Positions 1 to 10,389 of a stretch of DNA of 64,000 bases are shown here, one piece after another. This stretch comes from Chloranthus sessilifolius. Lineage: Eukaryota; Streptophyta; Magnoliopsida; Chloranthales; Chloranthaceae. The first letter of the stretch is position 1. The number at the start of each line of letters is the position of its first letter. The translations under genes were made by a program, and so were the position numbers. The notes below the pieces were generated by a model. That model searched no databases, was not told the DNA's origin, and saw only the letters and a program-made list of their open reading frames with translations. The stretch covers positions 10,196,088 to 10,260,087 of the forward strand of contig CM037593.1 of assembly GCA_021018995.1 (NCBI GenBank). Reading direction: 5' to 3'.

Positions 1-2166
1 TTTTTTTATATGTGACATGAAATCAAAAACTGACCGTCCGATAGGTGTGCCGTGATCTCAAGATCTATTATATGAACGATCGGGGTGAAAATTGATCTCC
101 ATCATCTGATCCAAAGTAATCAATGATTTTCAATGGTCATGGTCGCTTTCAAAGAATACGTAGCCGCACTAACAGAGGTGCCCAAAATCATGTTGCATTG
201 CCGACCCTATCACCAATGCACAGCATGCCAGCTGTGTGGCGTGCATGAACATGCCCGGGCCTCTATCCTCTTTAAGGCTGCACGCTTCTCTCAAGGTCTA
301 CATGGCTTGCATGCCGTGCGCTGTGATCCAAGCGGTCGCTCTGGACAGCCTTAAAGTATGTGCCCATAAATTTGGAAATGGGCTGTGTTATAGGGTGGAC
401 AATATTACAGGCAGCTTATGTGGCATGATGTGACTGGCTGTGCTCGCAGTGGTACCCAAGCACTGCAGCCAGTCATATCGTGCCACATAAGCTGCCTGCA
501 ATATTGTCCATAAAAAATTGTCCAGCATTAATCATTTTCCTTTGGTAACTGATGAAAAGTAGAAATACAATAGAGTGCGGTAATTTAAGCTTAACCTTTT
601 CTCTCCAGACCAAGAGTTGGTTTTGCTTGGTCAGGAAGAGAGCGAGATGCATTTGAATCAGATGCTTCACACTTAGAGCTCCTCTATGATGGGCGATTTG
701 GTCATGCAGGATGGGTAAGTGGACGTCCACATGACCCTGTGACGCACAGATTTTCATGCATTTCAAAGCCCGTGCGGTTCTAGATGCCTAACCAACATGG
801 ACGGTTCAAGATGCCTTCCAAGTAAGGAGTGGTTGTTCACTTCCTCCGATTGTCTATATAACACAACATTAGTGTACATACACCCAGATTATTATTTTGC
901 TACCAACACACGACCAATATTCAAAGTACGCATTCTTTGCAAAAAAAGTGTATTTCATATCAACTTCTACTTTTTGTGCATTTCTGGTCAAGAACAACAA
1001 TTTTTATAAACCAACACAAACTTTCGCTATCTGCACACCACTTTATTTTTGTTTTCGAAAAGAAAAAAAATTAACAATGTCATCCGTAACAGTCGTAAGT
1101 TCCTCCCCATTTGATTGAGGACTAATACTATATAAGAAACATTTAAACATAGGACTAGGAGCATCCATTTTAGGCTGCATTGCATACATTTTTTTTTAAT
1201 CATTTAAAGCGTTCCATGTGATGGCATCATGTGAAGCCAAGTGATTAAAGTACGCCTTGTGTTAAATATACGGACCAACTGCCCAAGGAGTGCAGTGGCA
1301 CTATGGCCTCACTGCCCAAGAAGTACAGACACTACATGCAGCCAATGGTGAATGCGAAGGCAATGGGCTAAGCTCAGAAGAGAAGCAACCCCCTGCTGGG
1401 GAAGTTAAATCTATGCTCCAGTCAAGAGCTCGACCCACAAAGTACAAGTGCACCCTTGACCCCAACAAACCAACCCCAAAGGCAGGTGGGTTGGATTTGG
1501 GATAGCCAGAAGCATGTACTCCCGGAATCCTAGTCAATGACAGTTCCAGTCTTGCATTAAGTCGATCTCAATGATCAAATTCTTTTGAGAGATCGTAAAT
1601 ATCCGGAAAAAAGAACAGAAGCTTGGATTATTGGGTTGTCAAGCAGTAGGTATCAGCTTATAGTAGATCCTCCATATTCTACCATTATTGCTATTGATAT
1701 CAATTCCAGGATAATGAACCAGTATTATCAATAAACAACCATCAAAATGATAGTGGAGTACCTACAGCAAATGAACAAAACTTCATGGATTGGAAATCAG
1801 TAATTGCAACATAAATGTCTAGGATGTTAGTGTTGCAATTCTATAAACCTCTGAGATAACAATTCTACCCACCAAAATACATTAACAGAAATTGCAGTTT
1901 TTTCCCCTCCTTTGGCTAGTAACTAATCCATATCACTGTAAGAAGTTTTTCTAACTTGAATTACATATCTATGAAAGAAAAGACTTCCTCAAGTTTCACT
2001 GGTAAATCCAAGCCAATGGATAGAACTGAGACAGGAGATTACTGGGTATCAAGCAAAGCATCTAATAAGTAAAACCCAAGGGTCCCTGAGTAAAGATTTG
2101 CAAAGCGAATCATTTCTCATCCATCCTAACAGGGAAATCACTAAATTTGGGGAATGCTAAAGCCGC
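1..2166. other. No recognised gene; distal flank and 3' side of SmD2
   Basis: No open frame here looks like a known protein; the short ones are under 100 codons and overlap on both strands. The part nearest 2166 should contain the SmD2 3' untranslated region, because the gene's stop codon is at 2169-2167 on the minus strand. I saw no clear AATAAA on that strand. The only strong structure is the hairpin at 396-510. Confidence 0.5.
396..510. repeat. 50-bp-arm inverted repeat (hairpin)
   Basis: Positions 396-451 are nearly the reverse complement of 461-510, with a 9-base loop at 452-460. The arms differ by about three substitutions, and the left arm has a 6-base extra bulge (TGCTCG) near the loop. 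The outer ends are TGGACAATATT and AATATTGTCCA. This fold is compatible with a small foldback transposon or with a MIRNA-type precursor. Sequence alone does not separate the two, and no target-site duplication was obvious. Confidence 0.75.
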
Positions 2167-2283
2167 TCACTTGGGATTCCTAAGAACAATGATAACAGAG
2201 TCTCCGCGAAGGAACATCTTACTGATAAATCTATCCTTGTTAACAGGGAGAGCTTTCTTCTTGCCTTTCCCGGTCTTGGGTAC
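2167..2283 (-). CDS. SMD2: SmD2 coding exon 4 and stop (117 nt)
   Basis: Acceptor GCAG ends at 2284. The 38 codons from [19 protein letters not shown] to VLRNPK are followed by TGA at 2169-2167. Contains the Sm2 motif (RGD). Confidence 0.96.
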   Translation of the reverse strand, partial: VPKTGKGKKKALPVNKDRFISKMFLRGDSVIIVLRNPK

Positions 2284-5200
2284 CTGCACGAATCCAGTAT
2301 TTGACGTTAAAACAAGGAACCAACTCTCCTTAAGAGTTCTGATGATTCTCAGCCTTCAGATCCATCGCCTCACATTAGCCAATGGGTCAGGAAATCTGAT
2401 TTTAAGGATCTATCATCCCAAAAAATAATTATACAAAAATTAAAGGAAACAAATTATGAGTGTTTTCAGATTACCAACCTCAGTCCACATCTCCCTCACG
2501 TTTTCAAGAACCATATTACAGTGTCGATCAAAGGCTCTGACACGGCCGAGAAGCTTCTTGTTGTTCCGGCAATTAATGAGCACCTGAGGGAGCACTGCAT
2601 TTAGTAATATACTCACTTCTTTTGCTAATTTGTTAAGACATGGGAAGTGTTTCATTATAACACTTCTCTCTGAGATGGATACAGGTGACACTACCCAATC
2701 AATAATCAGATTATGTTCGAATAGTGAGATTTGCTTACAAAATTTAAACCGCCCTGACAGAAAATATGTAAAAAAAACCTATGGTTTCCAATTAAGATGA
2801 CTTGTGTACCTCTTTATGACAAGGTAATTCCCGTACATATCCCCATGAAGACCTTCAGACATGCACAGATCCCCATGTGCATACCTCTCAAGTAGGGTTG
2901 TCAAGGGGTTGGGTGGACCCGACCCTGATTTTTGGCAGTTTGGGCACATAAACTTGACCCGTTGGGTCAAGCTGGGCATGACATGCCCGAACCGACCATT
3001 GTGTCAGGTCGGGTCGACCCAATCCGATGTTTTATATATAAACATCATAAAAAATAGGAGTTTCTACCAGATCGGGTAGGGTTTTCGGGTCAGGTCGGGT
3101 GCACCATTGGTTCGAGCCGGGTTGGGCATATGCCAATTTCCCATTGGACAGCCAAAATTTTGGCCTGGTCTGACCCGGCCCGTTGACAGCGCTAATCTCA
3201 AAATCTGCATGGCATGTGACAGTGGATGGATCGTGCGCCTAATATCAGCCTATATTTTTTTAACCCCAATAAAAGAAATATGGAAGCAAAGGCATCTTAC
3301 CTGTGTGTTATTTTTCACACTCATCATCAAGACGGAAAGTGGGCCGGTGTTGAATTCTTCTTCTTCAGTCTTGCCACCCTATTATGAATGCCATATAAGC
3401 ATTAGTAATGGTTACAGATGGTCCATGCAGAAAACAAGAGAACATAATCATTTTGAATATCAGAACTAGATAGGTAACATCTCTAAGCAAAGAGATGCTA
3501 CTATGCAGAACATTCATTGAAGATAAGATCATCAACCACAATTACATACTGCCATGATCAGTCAAGATAGGTGCCAGTAAACAAGAGATCATAATTGTTT
3601 TAAATATCAGAAATAGATGGGAAACATCTCTAAGCAAAGAGATGCTAATATGCAGAGCATTCATTGAAGATAAGATCATCAACCACAATTACATGCTGCC
3701 ATGATCAGTCAAGATAGGTGCCAGTAAAACAGAGATGCAAAGCAGGCTAAGACCAGTAAGCAATTTGATTTGAATTATAATGAAAAAACTAAGACAGTGT
3801 TGTACTTACAACTCTACATATAGCTTCTTGAAATTATGGGAAAGGGGAAATTAGAAAATGGAACAACCAAACAACAATAGGGATAATAACAAACTGAAGA
3901 ATGGGTCACTGGAAAATGCTAATTTTTCAAAAACAGAAAATTTTCAGGTAACATTTCCATGATAATAGGAAATAATTTCTACGAGAATTGAATTCCTAGG
4001 ATTGTCAAACTTCATTTTGGCAGTTAACGAAAAAATAGTTGTAGGAACACCGCAGAACTATAAACTATAAAGTATAAATGAATCTAGATGAGAGTAATCC
4101 AGACTAAGGTTTGAGTGAAGAGCAAAGAACTATCAGGTAACATTTCCTTCCTGATATACAATAATTTCTATGAGAACAAAACTCCTAGGATCTTCAAAAT
4201 TTGATTTGATGTTTCACGAAATTATATACTTTAATTGGCAGTCAACAAAAAATGCGTAGAACCGCTACCAAATTATAAATGAATCATCATCATCATAGCC
4301 TTTACCCCATCTATTTGGGGTCGGCTTTAAGTGGCAATTAACAAAAAATTTGTAGAAACGCTACCAAATTATAAATGAATCATCATAGTCATAGCCTTTA
4401 TCCCATCTATTTCGGGTCAGCCTTGCGAGTCTTATTTATCCATTCATTTCTTTTCAGGCAGAATTATAAACGAATATAGAGTCTAAACAATGCTACAAAT
4501 ATCCTACATGACAAATGAGAAGTACTTAGCAAATTCAAAGAGGGACAACAAGAATTTACTTCCTGAAGAACATGAGAAAATAAATGTACCATACATGATC
4601 AGGAATCAACGGTCAAGGTTTCAAATCAAAATAGTGTGGCAAGTCATGATTTAACCCTATTGAGTGAAGAAGCCAGCCCCCTTGTTCTTCTCAAAGTCTG
4701 AAAAAACAGATTGTACAAGGGTAGATCGTGTTAAATGTACTGACTTAATGTCTTAAAGTAGCAATAAAGGACCGGAAGAATGGGCAAAGGAAGGCAAAAT
4801 GGGAGTTCCTTTCTAGGGTCTATTGGTATGATCATTCTCAAAATTCACGAAGATTCGAGTGAACAGATGGGTTTGGTGGTACTCATGATATCTTAGGAGC
4901 ATTAGAACAACATGTTAAGGGGCAAAAAATCTAGTGAGGCAGTGGCTTTAGGACACAGGATTGACAAACCTGATAACATTAGGAAATTCTTTCAATTTTG
5001 TCCCACAAAACCGATCCCCAGGTCTGTATTCTAGCCTAGCCCATTTCCTAAGTCTGACCTTGTGCCGAAGACCTTCCATTCCAACAATGTTTGGACAGCC
5101 ATAACAAGCAAAATCAAAAGTCGATGGAGCTGCAACAGCCATTTTCGGATCTTTTAATTTAAGCTACATCCATCTGGTATTAATTGAGCTTTGCCACTAT

Positions 5201-6384
5201 TTTCCCGGATTTCAAAGTGATACAACCGCTAGAAGCATGTTAAGAATTCTATGAGCTGCATGACCCTTCATTGAAAGAACAACATGTGAAGGCCAGATAA
5301 TGGGAAAATGAAGGGAGTAAAGACAGAAGAAAGCACTTGAAACATTGAAAGATGCGATATTTAAGAATCAAATACAAGCTAACGCTTATTTCGAGTAGAA
5401 GCCACAAGTTCTGGAGCATTGTTTCACTGCAACATAAAAAATGAAGCATACACTGACCCCTTACCATTCATTGAAAGAACAACATGTGAAGGCCAGATAA
5501 TGGGAAAATTAAGGGAGCAAAGACAGAAGAAAGCACTTGAATCATTGAAAGATGCGTTATTTAAGAATCAATTACAAGCTAGCCCTTATTTCGAGTAGAA
5601 GCCGCAAGTTCTGGAGCATTGTTTCGCTACAAAATAAAAAATGAAGCATACCCTGACCCCTTACCATTCATTGAAAGAACAGCATGTGAAGGTCAGATAA
5701 TGGGAAAATTAAGGTACAAAAGACAGAAGAAAGCACTTGAAACATTGAAAGATGCAAGATTTAAGAATTAATTACAAGCTAGTTGTTATTTTGAGTAGAA
5801 ACCGCAAGTTCTGGAGCATTGTTTCGCTACAATATAAAAACTGAAGCATTGACCCCTTACTTAGATATGGTTGGTTATGACCAGGCCCTCTTCAGAGTGG
5901 AAAGTAACCATGTAGACATCCAAAATTCTCGGGTTTACTCCTAAAACGTAGGTGCTGATTTCATATTGTCAGGTATCTTTAGAGAGTCATAGAGAACCAT
6001 GGCATCTTGGCAATTAGGAGGATGGATGGATAACTACTGCATCCTAGCAATTGCTAAAAGATGGTAATAATGTTTAATTTACCTCCCTCAAGGTTGCAGG
6101 TTCAATCCCAACTTACATGTAAAAAAAAATGGGATAATTTACCTCCACCACTTTCCAATTTATCAAGAGTAGTTGAGTGGTGTGGCTTTTACATCCTTGG
6201 CACTAATAGGAAGGATGGAAAGTTTAAAAAACTCTGATAGCACTCTACCTTGGCAACTTGCCTAGGAAAGTCAGATGGTGAGACCTTAGTAGCACGAAGC
6301 GGGGGCGGGTGCAGATTCGGGAGCGACGAAGCGGCAATTTTTAAAAATCTAGGAAGCTGGAGCGCAGAGGAAGCGTCTACAGTG

Positions 6385-6434
<50 letters not shown>

Positions 6435-8758
6435 ATTTAAACATTAATTTTAAGCACATGATTGATATCCTGTACATTTGCCAATGCTCATGCTCAAGAT
6501 GGAGACGGCTGCTTTTGCAAATCCTAGACTGTATGAATGGTAATCTATGATAGACTTCGCATTAGGTGTTTAGTTGAGTACTAACTAATATAATATTCAA
6601 TCTCTCGCCACAGATACTAGCTGGTGAGAACCAAGGCAGTTGATATAATATTAAATTTGAAATGTAAAAGGTAAAGCTAGTAATTGTGACCTTTCGTTTC
6701 TAGCACACTCTACATGTATGATGTAAGGCAGTCTGGCAGAGAGACTCTAAAAACCGTGGGCACACTTTATATGCAAATATTTTAAGGGAACGACTCTCCT
6801 GACCGTCATTTAAGCACCAAAATTATGCTTAAATGATCGTAGACCATTGATGGGATCAAGATGTGAGCAATCCACACCATTAAAATGATAGAAAATAAGT
6901 TGAAAGGTAGTGGGCACAAAAGTCAAATTTTTTTAGAGGTTTTAACCATCCGATCTGTGCACTCTAATATCAACCGTTGTATTTAATTTTAATGGCTGAT
7001 ATTCAAAAATGCGAATCGGATTGTTCACATCCACTTATGGACATGATTCTTTGCCTAAAATATTTTCCAATGACGGATTGACGCCTAAACCGTTTAGATT
7101 GCTCATTAATCAATGCCACATGGCATAATAAGAAACCACACTTCAACGGTGTTACATAAAAAAATTTAATTCAGTGGTGATAGATCGTTTAAACACCACT
7201 TGGAGCGTGTGATGTATAACATCAAAACTATCTTAAGACTTAAAGTTTTAAACTAGCACCGCTTATTTTCTTTGAGATTGAGAGGGGTATACGTATAACC
7301 CTAACAGCTGAGGGGTGTATACTTATAAAATCCTGAGAGCTGAGGGGTATTATGTTTCTAAAACCCCTAATGTCTTTAGCACGTGTCTTGATAAATAGAA
7401 AGGGGTATTCATTTTACGCTCTAACTTATAGTTGTAGGGTTTTAAAATGGAGAACCTACCCTCTTCCCTATCTTATTTCATTTCATGGTTTCTAGACTCT
7501 CTATCCAACATACTTAGGCAAAGATGAAGATATCAGAAGATCGCAAAAGAGATCGGAAAGAAGCCCAAAAATTTTGGACGATGATCCATTGGACGAGCTC
7601 GACAATTAAGAGAAGCCCATTAAAAGTTTCAAATAAGCCCTAAATGACCAGGTATGATCAATCGTTTTTTGTTTTCTTTTTCTAGGTAACTATTTTGCTA
7701 GTAATTTTTTTTTCTTCATACTAATTTTTTCTTGTTCGTACTTTTTTTTTTCATTGTGACAATTTTTTTTTCAAATTTGAGAATCGTCAGAACTGCCGTT
7801 CCTAACTTGTAGGAACCGCGGTTCCAATTCCGAAATGCGGGTTCGCATTTCCAATAACTTTAAGGCTACATGGTGGTTTCTGCTACTAAGGGTGAGACCA
7901 CCATGCCTTACGTCATGGATATCAGGTGTAAACTATTGCTCCGTATACGACATCTGGACACATTAAAAATCATAAAGCAAAGTCACACGACCCTGACGGG
8001 CAAAAACTCACAACTGTGCACTAACAAGAAGCCAAACAGCAATCCCAATGCATTTAAAACATAATAATAAAATCAATGGAAGTTCTTTAGAGGATCCAAG
8101 GGTGGCAGGAGTTGGTGAGATAATTAGCAATCATGAGGGCAGATTTCATAAAGTTTTTTAACGTCCCTTGGGTAAAATTGTGATTCGTCAAAAGCAAAGA
8201 TAAGAGTTTTATTGACTAGTACTAAACTTCTTTCTAGTATGAGTATGAGAATGAGATCATGTACAGCCGAAACGGACTCTTTAAATGTTATTATATGGAT
8301 GAGCAAAGACAGGAATGTTTCGTAGAGGTTGGAGCATTAAGCGGATCAACGGACTTACCCGCAGTAATGATCATAACCATCACAAAGTTATTTCAATCAT
8401 GGATTCCTTATCCAAAGACACTGTCACAAGATCTTCAATCGTGATTGGAGATGATTTTCTTTTGTAAGCTGTTATATCATTATTTCCCGGTTCTCATTCA
8501 GATTTTTGATGTAATATTACTTATCATTTGAGTTGTGAGGATGTTGTCTCTCAAGCATCTTGCTTAAGGGTTATAATATTTGGTTGTTTTTTCAATAACA
8601 TTGTCAGTTATCAATAAAAAAACGTAACGTTATAAGATTATGAACATCCACTATTCATTGGAAACTGTAGCCATAATGTTAGAAAAATTATAAAGCATAT
8701 TATTCACAATGTTAAGGCTAAGATGACTTACATTGGTGTCCTCCTCCATAGGCGCCAT
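2167..8758 (-). CDS. SMD2: Small nuclear ribonucleoprotein Sm D2 (four coding exons)
   Basis: SmD2 pairs with SmD1 in the seven-membered Sm ring that binds U1, U2, U4 and U5 snRNAs in nuclear spliceosomal snRNPs. Exons (minus strand): 8758-8732, 3378-3301, 2583-2479 and 2283-2167. Joined, they give 108 residues, the usual length of plant SmD2. Exon 1 encodes MAPMEEDTN. Exon 2 carries [18 protein letters not shown] (Sm1 motif start). Exon 3 carries [20 protein letters not shown] and ends VREMWTE. Exon 4 holds the basic KTGKGKKK loop and the Sm2 motif [15 protein letters not shown], then TGA. All introns are phase 0 with GT-AG ends: GTAAGT, GTAAG and GTTGGT donors, and TAG, CAG and CAG acceptors. 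Start chosen because the MEEDTN head follows a leader and a splice acceptor. The one oddity seen is an extra Gly (NGGKT rather than the NGKT I recall) at the exon 1/2 junction. Intron 1 is 5353 bp and full of repeats. The gene looks intact. Confidence 0.94.
2479..2583 (-). CDS. SMD2: SmD2 coding exon 3 (105 nt)
   Basis: Acceptor CAG ends at 2584 and donor GTTGGT starts at 2478. The 35 codons run from [10 protein letters not shown] to VREMWTE and are essentially the plant and animal consensus for SmD2. Confidence 0.96.
2893..3194. mobile_element. hAT-like MITE in SmD2 intron 2
   Basis: A 302-bp G/C-rich block begins TAGGGTTGTCAAGGGG and ends CCCGTTGACAGCGCTA, giving imperfect terminal inverted repeats of the TGTCAA(T/C)GGG kind seen in many plant hAT MITEs. 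The flanks CTCTCAAG (2885-2892) and ATCTCAAA (3195-3202) match at 6 of 8 bases, fitting an aged 8-bp target duplication. Relatives occur in both arms of the palindrome, near 16.55-16.88 kb and 17.9-18.2 kb. Confidence 0.65.
3301..3378 (-). CDS. SMD2: SmD2 coding exon 2 (78 nt)
   Basis: Acceptor TAG ends at 3379 and donor GTAAG starts at 3300. The 26 codons read [20 protein letters not shown] and then VKNNTQ, the conserved N-terminal helix and first strand of the Sm fold. Confidence 0.95.
3434..3729. repeat. 147-bp tandem duplication in SmD2 intron 1
   Basis: Copy 1 at 3434-3580 and copy 2 at 3581-3729 share ACAAGAG...AACATCTCTAAGCAAAG...GGTGCCAGTAAA with roughly a dozen differences. No coding content. 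Confidence 0.85.
4236..4427. repeat. 96-bp tandem duplication with CATAGCCTTTA.CCCATC motif
   Basis: Two adjacent copies (4236-4331 and 4332-4427) start TGGCA(G/A)T(C/T)AACAAAAAAT and end with CCCATCTATTTGGGGTCGGC or a close variant. That closing motif is a common plant non-LTR-type repeat; a related piece, CACCTTATCCCACCGATTTG, lies near 20165. Confidence 0.7.
4948..5142 (-). other. Unrecognised 64-codon open frame inside SmD2 intron 1
   Basis: On the same strand as SmD2. It reads [19 protein letters not shown] near its start and ends at a TGA after about 64 codons. I do not recognise the protein. It could be a captured exon fragment, an alternative SmD2 intronic exon or chance. No second exon could be attached to it with confidence. 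Confidence 0.2.
5267..5860. repeat. Three 200-bp tandem copies in SmD2 intron 1
   Basis: TTCATTGAAAGAACA starts at 5267, 5467 and 5667, an exact 200-base period for the first two units. The third unit runs to 5860 (194 bases). Each copy ends (A)CTGACCCCTTAC or a close form. The copies differ by a few percent, so the array is fairly young. Confidence 0.9.
6050..6129 (+). mobile_element. SINE-like remnant (tRNA B-box and A tail)
   Basis: Contains GGTTGCAGGTTCAATCCCAA (a tRNA-type B box), then CTTACATG and a run of nine A at 6121-6129. The same B-box, CTTAC and A-run layout recurs in reverse at 10290-10378, supporting one dispersed SINE family. The A-box half is poorly preserved here. Confidence 0.45.
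6384..6433. repeat. Compound (TA)n-(GA)n microsatellite
   Basis: About 20 bases of TA repeats run straight into about 28 bases of GA repeats, within SmD2 intron 1. Confidence 0.95.
6434..8731. other. Remainder of SmD2 intron 1, no gene recognised
   Basis: AT-rich, with short internal repeats such as AGCTGAGGGGT(G)TAT at about 7309 and 7342. Small open frames near 7.9 kb and 8.1-8.4 kb match nothing I know. Confidence 0.5.
8732..8758 (-). CDS. SMD2: SmD2 coding exon 1 (27 nt)
   Basis: ATG at 8758-8756. Nine codons, ending AAT at 8734-8732, followed by the strong donor GTAAGT (8731-8726). This exon is too short to be found by open-frame length; it was found by matching the conserved MEEDTN head of SmD2. 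Confidence 0.9.
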
Positions 8759-8769
8759 ACTGATACTGC
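8759..8769 (-). other. SmD2 leader fragment and likely 5'-UTR intron acceptor
   Basis: Seven bases before the ATG (from 8765) are preceded by a pyrimidine/GT-rich stretch ending TGTGTGCAG on the minus strand (CAG at 8768-8766), a good splice acceptor. This suggests that a non-coding first exon and the promoter lie further up, above 8.8 kb. I could not identify that exon. A weak candidate donor context (AGAGTAAGCC) lies near 9000. Confidence 0.45.
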
Positions 8770-9040
8770 ACACATACACAACAATTGCATCAACGAATTC
8801 AATGAAACAAATTGGAACAGAATCTGCTCACTTGTTATAAATACAACATTGGCATAAAGGTCAAGGCAATAAAACTCGAAGAAAACAATATGTATTGTGC
8901 AACCGGCATACAGACAAACATAAATCAAAGTAAAAATTGATAGAAATGAATATCAGATTTTAGAAAACTGACACAAAAAGTAAGTGAAAAGATAGGCTTA
9001 CTCTAATGAGAACAGATCCCAAGATTTGGTGTTTCCACAT

Positions 9041-9241
9041 TGTTACTTGAGTTTCTCGACTCATGAGAGAAGACTAAATCACTTTATATCATAATCCCAA
9101 CATCCGACTAAATCACTTTATATCATAATCCCAATATCTCTATAGGACCAGACTCCCTCATCAAGAAAAAGTAACACAAGCATCACGACAAATGAACTAA
9201 GCACAAGCAAATGAAGTAGGGTTCAGTTTCTAGTCTCAACA
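9041..9241 (-). mobile_element. Short copia-like LTR fragment with PPT
   Basis: The 201-bp stretch runs TGTTACTTGAG...AGTCTCAACA on the plus strand, so its ends are TG...CA. Just outside, at 9242-9250, the minus strand reads AAGGGGGAT, a polypurine tract as found before a 3' LTR. It contains a 34-bp internal tandem duplication (GACTAAATCACTTTATATCA twice, 9072-9138). Flanking pentamers differ, so it is not a clean solo LTR. No pol gene of its own adjoins it. Confidence 0.35.
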
Positions 9242-9519
9242 ATCCCCCTTAATCTCCATGTACATTAACTCAACAATTTTGATCCAACTGTTAAGCCATC
9301 ATGTATGCTATGAAGTCTAAAAATGTGTCAAACTCTGTTAAGTTGAGATAAGAGTACCGCGGATTGTAGCCAGGAGAACACTGAAAGAGTGAACTAGCCC
9401 AAGCACACTAAATAAAATGGTGACTAGAATAAAGATGAGTGTAAGAAAGTGAAAACCAAAGGACACTATGGTGCCCAAATGCATATATTGAAGTATAGAA
9501 CTACAAGTATCGGGAAGCT

Positions 9520-9760
9520 ATCGCTAATTAGGAATCTCTCATCACTCCTTTGGCTAAAATGTCTGCAATTCCATTCGATTCATAACATGATAAAAAATAA
9601 TAGGAAGGGTAATGGATTTTAGACCTGCCAAAAGTCTCTTCCAAAACTGATACCATCTTTCAAGGATAATCAGCATCCTTTGAAACCCAGTCTCTTTGGC
9701 AAATGCTGAAGCTTCTCGCCACAAACCAAGTAATTTTTTTTAAACCTTGCAATGTGCATA
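9520..9760 (-). pseudogene. LINE RNase H domain remnant
   Basis: The minus strand reads pieces such as WREASAFAKETGFQRMLII and, at about 9530-9580, SNGIADILAKGVMRDS before a stop. These resemble the middle and end of the RNase H domain of plant L1-type LINEs (REA..A...GF..; AN.VAD.LAK.G). The frame is shifted and catalytic residues are not all recoverable. It faces the larger LINE fragment at 10.4-12.2 kb. Confidence 0.45.
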
Positions 9761-10289
9761 AATTTCCTCAAAATTCACTTCTCCTCCAAGTGCCTTCAGT
9801 GAATGCAGAAAAATTCTAGACAAAAGGCATTGATTCCAATTTCATCTCCAACTGCTCATGAAGGCATTGATTCCAGACAAAAGGTTCCAAATCCAGTTAT
9901 CATTTTGAAATTGGATTAATAAAAGGCATTCAATCATGTAGACTGGTCTTTCTTGGAATATTTTCTATCTCACAAAGGTTTTGGTGAGAGCTGGAAACGT
10001 TGAATAACTGACTGCATCTCATCAGTAAGGTTCTCCATCCTCTTAAACAGATCACCAACAGGATTCTTTCCCAGTACCAAAGGTTTAAGACAAGACGAAC
10101 TCTTGTCTCCGTCTCTTTTTATCATCATCACCAAAACTCTGGGTCAGCTAATTGTAAGAGCTAACCAAATAGAACTTTTCAAAAAATTCAGTCAGCAATA
10201 ACAGTCATAAAACTACACACCTGCAGTTTGTCGATGACACAATCATATTCTCAGGTGCTTACAACATAAGGCAAAAATAAGATGATCAG

Positions 10290-10378
10290 ATTTTTTTTAT
10301 GGGTAAGCTGGGATTGAACCTGTGACTTCAAGGTTCCAATATTGTCAAACTTCGTGTTGAGCTACAGGTCCAATCCCC
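10290..10378 (-). mobile_element. tRNA-derived SINE remnant
   Basis: On the minus strand: CCTGTAGCTCAACACGAAG (A-box-like), then CACAGGTTCAATCCCAGC (B box), then CTTACCCATAAAAAAAA (A tail; a T run on the plus strand at 10291-10298). The spacing of the boxes and the A-tail suit a tRNA-derived SINE of about 90 bp. Confidence 0.55.
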
Positions 10379-10389
10379 AGGGATGCTCG

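Noticed and set aside
2147..2428. 93-codon plus-strand open frame
   Set aside because: It is the antisense of SmD2 exon 4 and intron 3.
9041..9241. Solo copia LTR
   Set aside because: Flanks CACAT and ATCCC do not match, and a PPT-like tract adjoins it, so a truncated element is more likely.
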